A DNA stretch of 64,000 bases, from assembly GCA_037957365.1 (NCBI GenBank), contig JARHVA010000593.1, positions 3,990,001 through 4,054,000 on the forward strand. Direction: 5' to 3'. This DNA is from Torreya grandis. Taxonomy: Eukaryota > Streptophyta > Pinopsida > Cupressales > Taxaceae. The translations under genes were made by a program, and so were the position numbers. Below, one piece after another: positions 21,425-32,690 of the stretch (the first letter of the stretch is position 1; every line of letters starts with the position of its first letter). The notes under the pieces are model-generated. The model was not told the origin of the DNA. It saw only the letters and a program-made list of their open reading frames with translations, and ran no database searches.

Positions 21425-23040
21425 TATGTAATTTGTATCAATGAGCTATAAAACTAAAATGGATTATTGGTCTAAGGTTTGGTTACCTCAAGCATGGGAG
21501 GAGGTGTTACCCCTCAAACTAGGAGCTAATGAGGTAGAACAAAAGTGGGTGCAAGTTTGATAAGTGATGGAGGTGATGATGAATGTGGTTGATAGGTTAG
21601 TTATTAAATTGCAAGCATGTGCACAAAGTGTGACAAAAGTGTGATAGCTAAGATCATGCATTTATTAGGTCACCATAGTTAGTAAAAATTAAGGTTGATG
21701 CTAAAAGGATAAGTGATAAGTAGATCACATAACCAAATTTAGTCATGGTGGTTGAGAACACCCATAAATGCAATTATCTTAGGCAAGGTTAGTGTGCTCA
21801 TGGGTATCCAAGGTAGGAATTACTGTAAAAAAATACAAATAGATCAGACATAGTTGTAAGTATTCGAGGTAAGAAGTGATCTCAAGAAGACACTAATTGA
21901 TCAGGTGTATGCAAGGTAGAATAAGTTTAAAAGGTGATTAACATGGTATTTATTGTCATTATAGTCAAATAGACCAAGTAAGATCATTATAAAATGCACA
22001 TTAGTTGGGCTGAAATGGACCAATAGTGAGGTGAAGGGTGAGGGTGGGTAGAGAAGGTAACTCCTTAGGTGGGTGCTTAGGTTAGGTTCTATTTTTTTTA
22101 AGTGTGAATATCATGGTTAGGGGTCTTAAAATTTACCATCAACTATCATCCTAACTATCGATGGTCAAATGGAAAACCTAAAAGGTAAGAAACAAAAGTG
22201 TGAATTTGAATCATTTGAACTCATTTGATTTTGTGACTTTGACACTTTGATAGTGATAACTATGGCATGTTGTATGGAAATAGATAATGGTGAGTGTTTA
22301 TGGTTGAGTGGTAGAAGTTGATTGGGTTAATTGAGCTTCAGAAGGTCTGAGCCAAGATATAAGGTGAGTGAGGATGTGGGTAGGCTATGGGTCCAAGGAT
22401 TCTTCCTAGATGATAGTTGAGAAATGAGGTAAGTGGTGGTATTCAAATTGGTAGAGTAGATGTGTTTTGGAATTGCATTTGGTTGTTTTGGGAATTTGAT
22501 TACTTTGTCTTTATGTTGGTTGTCAAGTTTGGGGTTGACCTAGGTATTAGGGATTTGATGGGTTATTAGGTAATTTTTTGGGTGAAAGTGAAATCAGGAA
22601 GGGGTAGTGTAGTGTGGGTAGGGAGGGGTAGGAGATAGGTATGATTATGTATAGATGTAGCTACTTTGAGTGTGCTTTAGGTGGGGGTAGGGTTGAGATG
22701 ATCCACTTATGGTCACACATAGTGGCCATTGGTAGTCATCCTAACCATCAACAATCGATGATCATAGGGAAAATGGTGGCCTAACCATCAATGATTGACC
22801 AAATGGCCAAGTGTTTTGACAAAAAGCTAAGGTAATTAGTTAGAGTGTGATAGTGTTAAGATGCTAAGGGTAGTGTTTCAAGAGAGGGGTAAATTTAAAG
22901 AGAGTGATATAGATCATATAGGTAAAATAATCACTTTTAGGTAGGGTAAATGAGGTGAAAAGGTAGAGTTCATAGGCAAAGCATGGTAATGAACTAAGTT
23001 TGTTTGATAATGAACTATGAAATCATGAGAGTAGATTTAG
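21425..23040. other. RE4 region between 3' LTR and antisense ORF
   Basis: No protein family is recognisable. The G-rich plus strand carries scattered single copies of the 19-bp motif (about 22140-22165 and 22700-22800, CTAACCATCAA and ATCGATGATCA forms). It would be the 3' untranslated part of the element in the sense direction and the upstream region of the antisense ORF. Confidence 0.55.
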
Positions 23041-23436
23041 ATGCAAGATCAGATACCTTGCATCTTTATTTATTTTCACTAAGGGATGACTATCAATGAA
23101 TAGGTTCATATGAAGGAGGTTGGTCTTGGATTGATGTTTCACTATCAACATGTGTTATGGGATGTAGTGATGATCATGGCCCTCATCAAGAGATGGGATC
23201 TAGCCATGAACACCTTCCTTCTTCCCACTAGTGAGATGATCATAATACCAGAGGATATGCATAGGATTACATGGATACCTATTTATGGTGAGTTGATTTA
23301 TCACATAGAGTGAGAGGAGAGAGATGAGGTCTTATAGATGATATATGGAGATGACCATGATCTTGTTATTTTGCACACTAGAGGATTTAACTACACTCTA
23401 CTCTATCAATGGGTGAGGGGTGATAAGAGACTACTA

Positions 23437-23471
<35 letters not shown>

Positions 23472-24700
23472 AGTATCTTATTTCACTATTATATATTTGA
23501 GTAGTGGGAGGTTTCCTTATCTACTATTATGGGTTTTGGTTAAGATTCTATTGGGTCATAGTCCAAATATATATAGAGTTATGGGGTTTCAAAGCTCATA
23601 GGAGATATGTCATCAAAATTAGGTTTGTGTTACACTGTTAGACATATGAGCACATCTAGGTTCTATAGATGATGGGGCTTCTATGGGAGAGTTATGATTA
23701 GATGGACCCCATAGTTGGATTCATGAGGTGAAGGGATGATTTTGATCTATCATGACAAGATAAAGGGGTACACAACATGGATTGGTTCAAAGGTGCATTG
23801 GAGGCATTGGTTATTGGTGACATGATCTAGAGGCCATATGTCAAGTTTCCAGAGTGGGTCAGATATAGGAGACACATATTATCCTTGTAAATTTATAGGT
23901 GGATCCTTAGTAGGTGGGATAATGAGGTGGATCTCATCCCATTTGATAGGGTCTAGTGATAGTTTGGCCTAGTATAGGGGATTCTAGGCCCATTTCCTAG
24001 ATATAAGCAAGAGGACACAAAGATTATACTACCTGAGCCATAGCCAGTCTAGACATTACTTGATCATGAAGCATTTTTTACTAGGGTCAAGATAAATAAT
24101 GTAGGCTTTGTAGATGGGTACCTTATGTGGTACCATGTACTATATGTAGTAGCATATTTTAGTGGTGATGATGGTGGAAGGTAGCTTATATATGTTTACC
24201 AAGCTATTAGAGGTCATTAGGTATAGGTACAAGGGGTTGCCCTAGGTGCATAGGTAAAAGAAGCACTATCCCTAGCATAGGCTTAGGTGGAAACTTTACA
24301 AGGTTAGTTGGAAGCAACATAGGGTCAGGTGGATGTAGTTACAAGTGAGAGGAACCAGGCTAGAGCTTCACTAGCTAAAGTTAACTAGGATAGAGAATCC
24401 TTGAGATAGATCAAAAGGGGAGTCACAATAGCTATAGGACCACTAGGCACTATCCGCATGGATTAGTATATAGCCAAAGTGTAGGATATACACTACTATG
24501 AGGCCATAATCCTAAGATGTTATCTTGATGATATTTGATTTAGTAAATATAGAGCTAGTTTAGAAGGTGGTGCTATCATGGTGATACCAAGTCAATGGAC
24601 TAATCTCATTGGTGGATAGGTAGGGACATCGGGAGGATAGACACTAGGAGGCAGTAGTGCTCTAGGAGATAGTGGTTCCCTAGGGGCATATGCATGACAT
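23041..24700 (+). pseudogene. Antisense PMD-related ORF of RE4, decayed
   Basis: This resembles the plant mobile domain (aminotransferase-like PMD) known from transposon-derived MAIN/MAIL-type proteins. The block at about 23150-23300 reads ALIKRWDLAMNTFLLP, then SEMIIIPEDMHRITW and PIYGELI, matching the RW...TFHLP.GE.TIT..D pattern. Further on (24250-24420) a charged, coiled-coil-like stretch reads VETLQG, EAT, GQVDVVTSERNQARASLAK with TAG at expected Gln codons. It is opposite to gag-pol and lies between integrase and 3' LTR. A run of ATG codons (23437-23471) inserts about 11 Met. Its role in the element is unknown. Confidence 0.7.
23437..23471. repeat. (ATG)n microsatellite
   Basis: About 11-12 ATG units inside the antisense PMD frame, probably expanded after insertion. 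Confidence 0.93.
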
Positions 24701-26249
24701 ATTTATGAGATATAATATTTTGATACCATATTGTGAACTGATGTAGTGAGATGTACATTTTGAAAGAGATACATGTATATTTATGTATATTTTATGATGG
24801 TATTGATGATAGACTCATGATTTATAGATATGATCCTTGTTTATTACTTATCATTCATGGTTTATGATTTGATGTTTGTTTTCATGATGTTGATTATAGA
24901 TATGTTGATCATTGATCTTGTTATATTGATTATGCTTATGTTATGGATTTGGATATTAATGTGGACTTACCTAGCTAGGCATGTGATGGCTTTTTATTTA
25001 TGTTGATGATGATGGTTATGATATTTATGGTTATGATGATAATGTTTGATTATTACTTTATTGTTCATAGATGGTCTGATGTTAATATGATATTTTATGG
25101 ATATGTTAATGATGTTTGTTTTTTTCCTATGATATACATTGATATGATGTTATGATCATGGTTATTTTCTTGAAGGTAAAAACACATAAAGTAGGTTGAA
25201 TAATAACACTAGATGGGAGGAATATAATCAAGAGATAAATACCTTAGTGAATATATCAACTAGTCATGAGAGGAAAATAAGAGGGCATGATGCTTCTTCT
25301 TTGGCAAGGACTAATACAAACCCAAATTTATATTGTCTTAAGGAATATAATCCTATTGAATGCTTCACATTAGCATTCGTTAGTTGGTTAAAAAGGTGTC
25401 ATTCTCACATAATTTTAAGTGAGCTAAAAATCATTTGATTATAGTGTATAAAGGAGAGATGAATGAAAATGGAGCCTTATTATGAGACTAGAATGCATCT
25501 TATAGAAGTTACCAAAGAGTCAGTATAAACAAGTTTATGTCATACAAAGTATAGATTGATCGATGTAGGAAGTCTATTGATGAAAGTCGATTGTAGATTT
25601 AAAAACTATTGCTTATGAGAGATGATTATGGGTTTCAAAATTATTTTGTTTTTTATTTTACTTGAGAATGGGTCTTTTTCTTATTTTATTGTTTATTAGA
25701 GGGTTTAGGAAGCTGATCAATACAGGAAGCTTCCAAGAAATTGTTTGCTTTGATAAATTATTGACTCAACCATCCATAATGGGAGAGGTCTAAGTTTGTG
25801 TGATTTGCTTAATGCCTTTTGATAGTTGTCCTTTAAGGGATCAGTCTATCTTATTTTTATCAATTTGTAATATATTTTTAACAATTATCCTTCAAGGGAG
25901 TAGTGTATGAATGTTAGGAATGACCCATGATTGTTTTTGCCTTTGATTTTGATTTTTTCTTGTTTGATTTTGATAGATATAGACTTAACTATATAGGCTT
26001 AAAGGTTAACCTTATGAAGGCAAAATTAAAAGCACAAGAAGATTGACTAGTTGAAAGAGTTTTAGGTGACAACGATCTTGGGAATCCATCTTGTAAAAGA
26101 GGCATAAAGTACCCTGAGAATCATGCCATGGGTAGATTCAAGGTATCCATTATTCAATATTAGGCCATTATGGTGATGGATAATCACATGATTCAATTTT
26201 AATTATTTTCCCCTAAAATGGGGAGATGAATGTGGATTGAAATCAAGGG
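24701..26249. other. RE4 region between antisense ORF and integrase
   Basis: AT-rich with many GAT/TGATG phrases (24780-25140). A short plus-strand frame at 25196-25438 has no recognised family. From about 25640 to 26250 the minus strand probably holds the divergent integrase C-terminus, but I cannot define it. Confidence 0.45.
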
Positions 26250-27460
26250 ATGATCTTAAGTTAGACAAAAAGGTGAGCTTGATCCTCATTAACAAAAGAA
26301 GGGATGCAAGAGTGAAGAATTGAGGGGCTCAAATTCTAGGTTACCTTTGATAGAAGATAACCAATAATCTCCTAATCCATACTTGTGGGTTATGATATAA
26401 GGTCCAACCCAATTAAAAGCAAACTTGCCCTGCTCGCTTTACTCCATATTGGTGACATGTTGGTTTTCATTTAAGATGAGGTCTCTGATGTTGAATTCTC
26501 AAGCTTTAAGGTGTTTTTTATAATCATTTTTTATTCACTCTTGATATACATGAATATGGGTGAGGGTAGCTAAATGACACTCATCTAGTAGCTCAAGCTA
26601 GGATAAATGGTGTTGATGATAATCATCTTCATAGATGATATCCCATAAAGATATGCAAAGAGGTGGGATTTATATTTCAAGAGGTAAGATAGCCTCTGCT
26701 CTAAACATAAGAGAGAATGGGGTAGAAACTATAGGGGTTAAAATACTAATATGATATGCCCATAAGGCAAAGGGGATGTGCAAATGATAATCCTAACCAG
26801 ATGCATTGACCAATTTAGTGAGCATATTGTTAAGATTTTTGTTAGAGGATTTTGCCTATCTATTCACTTGAGGGTGATAACATGATGATAAAATTAACTT
26901 GATACTACATGCATCACAAAGACCCTAGAATTTCTTATTTTTAAAATGTTTACCATTATTGGTGATAATTTTGTGATGAACACCAAAGTGATAGATGATG
27001 TGATGGTTGATAAAGTTGACAATATTTTCCACTTTGGTTGAGAATAGAGGAATAGCCTCTTTGCATTTGGTAAAATATTTAGTCACAATGATGATAAAAT
27101 GGTGTCATTGTGATGAATGGGGGTTAATTTCACCAATAAGGTCTAGACCCCATTGTGATAAAGGCCAGAAATTAGTGGATATGAAAAGAATATGACTAGG
27201 TGCATGATGCAAATTGGCATATTGTTAACACTTAATACACTTTTTCACATAATCACAATAGTCTTGGTTAAGGGTAGGCCAATAATAGCCAAGGTGAAGG
27301 ATACATCTATCTACGGGGAGGTCACTAAAGTATCCCCCATATATCCCATCATGCATTTCTTTCATAGTGTGATAGGCTTCATGACTATGTAGGCAACAAA
27401 AGAGGAAACCATCAAAGCCACATTTATAAATAATTCCCCACATAATGGTATAACATGAGG
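26250..27460 (-). pseudogene. RE4 integrase, decayed
   Basis: This domain would join element DNA to the chromosome. The zinc-binding part (27443-27225) reads HEAYHTMKEMHDGIYGGY, GYYWPTLNQDYCDYVKKC and IKC, so the H-H-C-C pattern is visible. The core continues to about 26700 with WGLDLIGEINPHSS, KYFTKCKEA and IITNNGKHFKNKKF. At least two of the D-D-E positions appear replaced (VTKYF for a D-Y-F-type block and TNNG for TDNG). Stops are present, so it is inactive. Confidence 0.82.
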
Positions 27461-27778
27461 TACTCTAGATAAATGATCTTTGATCATTATTATGAAGACC
27501 AAAAATAATGATGACAAGGTTGAGATAGTTGAAGTCTACTGATACTAAAGCTCATGTTAGGTCTCCACTACATTGAAGATTGTGGGAGACTTTGGTTTGA
27601 CATAATAAGGTTGGGTAAGTCTATGGATAATGACAAATAACTTAGAGTCAGAGGGTGTAGACAAGATTTGAGAGGTGAGGGAATCCATGGTATCAACAAA
27701 AGTATTGATAGATCATGAGGTCGATTGGATAAGGTAGTGTTCAAATGATGTTAAGAGCTCATCAACTAGTTATTTGTA

Positions 27779-28045
27779 CTATTCTAAAACATCATTCTTA
27801 CACTGGTAAGATTCATTTATTTGATTGACCACAAGTTGGGAATCACTAAATATATTGATTGTCTTGACTCCCAAGGCTAACTTAGTTTGAAGCCCTATGA
27901 CTAGGGATTTATACTTAGCTATATTATTGGTACATTCAAAATAAAGCTTCACAGACAAAGGAAGAGGTTCACAATTAAGGGGAATAAGGATGATTCCAGC
28001 TTTTAAATCACATTGACAATTTGATCCATCAAATAACATGGTCAT
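27779..28045 (-). pseudogene. RE4 archaeal-type RNase H (aRH)
   Basis: An uninterrupted 88-residue stretch: LFDGSNCQCDLKAGIIL at the start carries the first catalytic Asp, ECTNNIAKYKSLVIGLQ follows with Lys where the catalytic Glu is usual, then FSDSQLVVNQINESY. The final N..AD block lies beyond a stop. Its TNN and DSQLVV signatures place it with the aRH of Tat elements rather than the classical RH, which is upstream. Confidence 0.8.
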
Positions 28046-28279
28046 TTTATAGGTGAAGTTTACCTAAGAGAGGGTCATGATGGACTCATTAAGAAACTCA
28101 AGAGGAGGAGGTTGATTGTCTGATAATGGTGCTTCGACCAATTGGTCAACAATGACTTTCCCTTTAATTAAATTTTACTAAATAAACTCAAGGTTAAAAT
28201 TAGATAAAAGAATGATCCACTTGGCCATACATTAGTTTTGGTATGGATTGGAGTGCATATACTAGAGTAGGTCGATATT

Positions 28280-28640
28280 GGTTGTGATAGGTTTTGTGGT
28301 TAAGAAGGTAGTGGAAAAGTTTGGATGCCATAGTGACTAAAGTTAAGAAAAGTTTCTCATTATGGATGGATCAAGCCTCATACTCTAAAAGTATGTGATT
28401 GATGTAGCAGACAGGTTTTTCTATGTTGTTCATCCTGATGAGTAAGTATTTCCCCTAAGGAGTGGTCAGTGGTAGAGATATAAAGGTATAAAAGTTGGTC
28501 ATCCTTGGGAGGAGTGAGGATAGGTGGATACAAAAGGTACTCTTTGAGTAAATCAAAGGCTTTATGATAGTCACTATTCTACTTAAAAGATACATCCCTC
28601 TTTAGAAGGTGATGGAAGGGATGACATCAGTCCAAGAGCT
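28280..28640 (-). pseudogene. RE4 RNase H, decayed
   Basis: Classical gypsy RNase H following RT: KAFDLLKEYLLYPPILTPP, then LLYLYISTTDHSLG and a HQDEQHRK block. The downstream part is frameshifted and carries stops. Position between RT and aRH supports the call. Confidence 0.72.
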
Positions 28641-29460
28641 TGGAGATAAAGTCATGAATGGATTAGAGCTTTCCCTATAAACTAAAAAGTTGCTTGAGGT
28701 TGATTAAAGGAATCATTTAAATAATTGCTTTGATTTTGGTAGGATCAACATTGATTCCCCGAAGGCAAATGATAAAGCCAATGAACTTTCCTAAAAAAAC
28801 CCCAAAAATTCACTTCTTTGAGTTAAGGTGGACATGGTAAAGGATGAGTCACTCAAAGATAGTTTTGAGAATGAGCAAATGATCCTTATGATATTTGGAT
28901 TTCCCAAGGATTTCATCTACATAGTCCTTGATGATTTTATGGATAAGGTCATGACATGTTGGTAAGTTACACCAACATTCTTTAGACCGAAGGGGATGAA
29001 TCTATAGTATAAGGTCTCCCATGGGGTAATAAAGGTAGCTTTGTGCTAATATTTGGGAGCAATTAGGATCTAATTTAAACCTAAGAATCCATCTATGAGA
29101 GATACCATCTCATGGTTGGCTGGGAGATCCACTAGTTAGTCAATGCTTGGTAAAGGAAAGTCATCTTTTGGGCAAGTAAGGTTGAGGTCATGAAATTCCA
29201 CATAAACTCATAGTGCCCCTATGTTTTTTGTGATGGCAAAACATTCAAGACACATTAGGGATAGTCAATGGGTTGAATGAAATTGATAGAAAGGAGATGT
29301 TCAAGCTCTTCTTTGATGAGAAGGGCTATGTGAGAGTGCATTCATCAAATTTTTTGCTTAATAGGCTTAGCATCATGGTTGGTGACTATATTATGGGTGG
29401 TAATGGTGGGGTAAATTCCTAGCATATCACTATAGGACCAAGTAAATGCTATGTTGTGGT
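28641..29460 (-). pseudogene. RE4 reverse transcriptase, decayed
   Basis: The entry reads FTWSYSDMLGIYPTITTHN, then DAKPIKQKI and MHSHIALLIKEELEHLL, all typical of gypsy RT. The catalytic box at 28912-28923 reads YVDE, so the second Asp of YVDD is Glu. GVFLGKFIGFIICLRGI and VDPTKIKAI follow. The palm is broken by several frameshifts. It continues directly into RNase H. Confidence 0.82.
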
Positions 29461-30470
29461 ATTAGAGGAAGAGTAGAAGTCCCAAAGTTCCTCAAAATTT
29501 AGTGACTAGTCAATTTTGACAATGTAAGGGTTATCCAAAGTGACCAAGTTGATATCTATGGTGGATTAATTCAACATGGTTAAAGTCTCAAGAGGGAGAG
29601 ATTTGTGGATGGAAGAATTCAAAGCATCAAGATAGGTGAGAATTGAGTCATCATCTTGACATTGAGTGATATTAATGGTAGGAGAGTCATCTCATATCAT
29701 CTCAATATGGGTCAAAGGGATGGTTATGGTTTCCATTTAATTTTGATAAGTTAGGGGTTAAAGGTTGATCATGTTAATGAAGAATAAAAAAAGTTATGGG
29801 GATGATGTCATCATCCTCACACTCAAGTGGAGAAAGGGTTGGTGAGGAAGGGATGTCTTCCTCAACAATGGTCATGGTAGGTGGTTTTATCATGAGGCTT
29901 TTAGGTCTCAATTGAAATCAACTTGTGTGGGCCATCCTCATATCATCCAAGACCAAATTATTTCCAAGCACACATATGGAGGTATGCCTTACCAAAGTCT
30001 AGTTTGTCCAGATAGGAGAAGCTAGAGTTGAATGGTCGAGGCAAAAAGGTGGTGGTAGAAGCATCAAGTGGTTTGTCAAGTCTCCCATAAATGAAATGGG
30101 TTTTAAAGTTTGAAGGCCTAAAAGGGACAATGGTTTCAATATTGGGGTCATATATTGGTTTGTGGTCAAGTTTACCATACTCTTAGGGATTAGGGAAAGC
30201 ATCAAGGGTCAAGAGGTGATATTCCCCAAGTGAAAGGCATTAAAATGTTGATTTCAAGGGGTCTATGGTGGGGATTTGATCTGAGGGGATTGATGAGATA
30301 GTATATGCCTTATTGGTCAAAGGAGATATAGCTTCCTCCTTTATGGTTAAGGGATTGTCTTTGGCTAATGAGGGTGTGCTAGATGGAGGTAGGAGGACAT
30401 CATTGGGTTGGTAAGTAATGTTGCACAAAAAAAATGGACTTGGGTCAACTTATATAGTGAAAACCTGACC
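29461..30470 (-). pseudogene. RE4 protease-RT linker, decayed
   Basis: Two open stretches (30428-30240 and 30205-29999) are Pro/Ser/Thr-rich and follow the protease, then an acidic run (EDIPSSPTLSPLECEDDD) precedes RT. No catalytic motif was seen. This matches the position of the variable linker in Tat-type pol. Confidence 0.6.
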
Positions 30471-30850
30471 TTCATGATCAAATTTGATGAAATAATGAAG
30501 GGTAGAGGGTACACAACCCATGAAGTGGATCCAAGGTCATCTTAGTAAAATATTATACTAATATTTGCCTTCCACTATATAAAAGAGTGTGGGGATTGTG
30601 TGAGGTCCTAAATGGATATGAAGGACAATAGTTTCTAGAGTAGTTGTCATGGTGTCATTAAAGGATTGGAGGATGGCCACAGTTTTGGACATGATATTTT
30701 TTGGTAGTTATGTTGATAATAGGAATGAGAGGAGATGATATTAATGCTAGCTCCCCCATTATTCATGACCCATTTGATAAAGGTTTGGTTGATATAGAGA
30801 GTGATGAAATAGAGGGGGATCTAGGTCATCAAGGTGGATAAAAGGTATTT
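30471..30850 (-). pseudogene. RE4 aspartic protease, decayed
   Basis: The active-site region reads WVMNNGGASINII, with Asn where the catalytic Asp is expected. The C-terminal block reads YNILLR, a stop at the Gly-Arg position, then PWIHFMGCVPSTLH and FIKFD, which is the diagnostic end of this protease family. The two parts lie in different frames. The lost Asp and frameshift make it inactive. Confidence 0.78.
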
Positions 30851-32690
30851 CCTAACCCTTAAAGGTGATAAGGTTGGAAATTTGGAGAGAACCAATAAAG
30901 GATTCTAGAGGTTGAGAGTCTTCAAGTTGGACCTCTATTGATTTCAATGATTCTATCATTACTTGGTGATGATGAGGTGAGGTGGAAATCAACTCATATA
31001 GGCTCATCTTTACCAAGGTTTGGTGAATTTTTTTGAGTACCATGCTCCTAATTAATTTAGAGGGGTTAGATTGAGAGGTACCCAAGATAGATACCTTGGG
31101 TTTGGCTAAAGGTGAAGCTATTTAAATTTAACTTGGATGGGAGGTGGAAGATGGGTATGTCCATGGGTTAGACACTTTGGCCTTCCCCTTATCCTTTTAA
31201 TGAGAATGTGATCGGGTGACCACATAGATAGTATGAATAGAGGGAAAAGTTAGGGTAGGAGATTGGTTTGTTTCCCCATAACTTTGAGGTGAGAGTGGGG
31301 GAGTAGGTAGGCATTGGGTAGTGGTTGTTATTTATTATATTGGTAGCAAGCTCATGGGAGTTTCATCTATTAATAAATCATCCTCATCATAGAGCCAATG
31401 GATTATGGTTTGGAAAGATTTTTAGTTCTCTATGTCATACTCAAGTGTCCTATGATAGGAACATATTTGGTAGTTGTTATACTAGATGGGTTTTAGATTA
31501 AGGGTATTAAATGGTTTGATAAGAGTTAGGGTCAATCAAGAGGTTTACAGTCACCTTTGGAAAATAGTTAAGTAAGATTTAGCTAAAGGTGGAGAGGGTT
31601 TAGAGGTTTTGACCTTGGTTGGTGAGATGGAAGTCCTTTTAGAACAAGTTTAGTGATAGAAGGTTTAGGTAGGGTAGTGTTATTATTTTATGGTTTTTGT
31701 TTTGGTAAGGTGGAAGTTGATAAGTTGGAACTAGGAGGTTTCAGGGTGGGTAGTTTATCTATTGATGGCTCAATGAAGATGGGTGTGTCAGAAAGAAAGT
31801 GTGTTGGTGTAACCAATAGTTATGGTTGGGTTTTAGTTGAGATAGTTGGATTCCTAATAAAATTGGAGGGATGAGGCCCCAAGATAGAGGATAATGTTGA
31901 GGGAGGTATAAGTTTAAACTTTTGGCCTTTTACTGGTTGTACTTCCTTGGTTGATTTGGTTTGGTGTTTGGTTGGTGGGTTTGGTGAGGTTAGCTCCAAT
32001 TTCAGTAATAGGTGATTAAGGATTGGCATAAGGAAGATTCTAAGGGTTTTGGTTGGTTTGGTTGGAGAGGATTATTTTGTTTTTTGGAATTTGGTTTCAT
32101 TGGATGGTTGAAAAATGGCTAGGTTGGTAGAGGTTTTTATTGGTTTAGTTTATATGATAGTGGGTTAGACAAGAGAAGTGGTGGGTTGGTCTATTAGAAA
32201 GGTGGTTTGAGGTCCCTAGTTGGTGATATAAGGGAGCCTAAATTAATACCAAAATGAGGCTCACTCTATGTCTAGTTTGGAGACAAACTCCAATCTCTGA
32301 ACTAGTATAGAGAATGGTTTATAGACTGGTCTTGTTCCCTAGATAGTGGGCTCAAAAGATAAACCTATAAGTTAAGAATGGGTAGTTATGACCTCATCAT
32401 TTTCCTTGATCAAAATATGAAAGGTTTGGATGGGTGTTCCTCTATGGGAGGTGAAGATGTGGTGGTTTCTTCCTTAGTAATGATCTTCAAAAGGGAAGTG
32501 AATTGTTCGATAGTTGAGGGAGAAGGTAAAATGGTGATGGTTTCTTATTCGAGTATGTCAATTGAAGGAGAGATTGAAAACTCCAATTCCTCAATAAGTG
32601 GATGGGAAAATGTTACTTCCTTAATTTGGGTCTCCATAAAAGGAGAAGGTAACTCCACTACCTCAATAAGTGGAGAGGGTGAAGAATAGG
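30851..32690 (-). pseudogene. RE4 gag-protease linker with a second zinc-knuckle relic
   Basis: A Pro/Ser-rich, low-complexity linker with many stops. Near 31370-31500 the frame reads YQICSYHRTLEYDIEN, a stop, then KSFQTIIHWLYDEDDLL, which resembles a Cx2H...C knuckle followed by the LIxxLID-type helix seen at the end of gag. RE4 thus shows two such modules, the first at about 32880-32970. Confidence 0.5.

Noticed and set aside
23041..24700. PMD frame as a host gene
   Set aside because: It lies wholly between the LTRs of RE4, and RE5 has an equivalent at the same position, so it is element-borne.
27007..27392. Plus-strand frames over the RE4 integrase
   Set aside because: Shadows of the minus-strand integrase, whose zinc-binding and core motifs are clear.
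32378..32689. 103-residue plus-strand Gly/Ser-rich frame
   Set aside because: Shadow of the Pro/Ser-rich gag-protease linker of RE4 on the minus strand.
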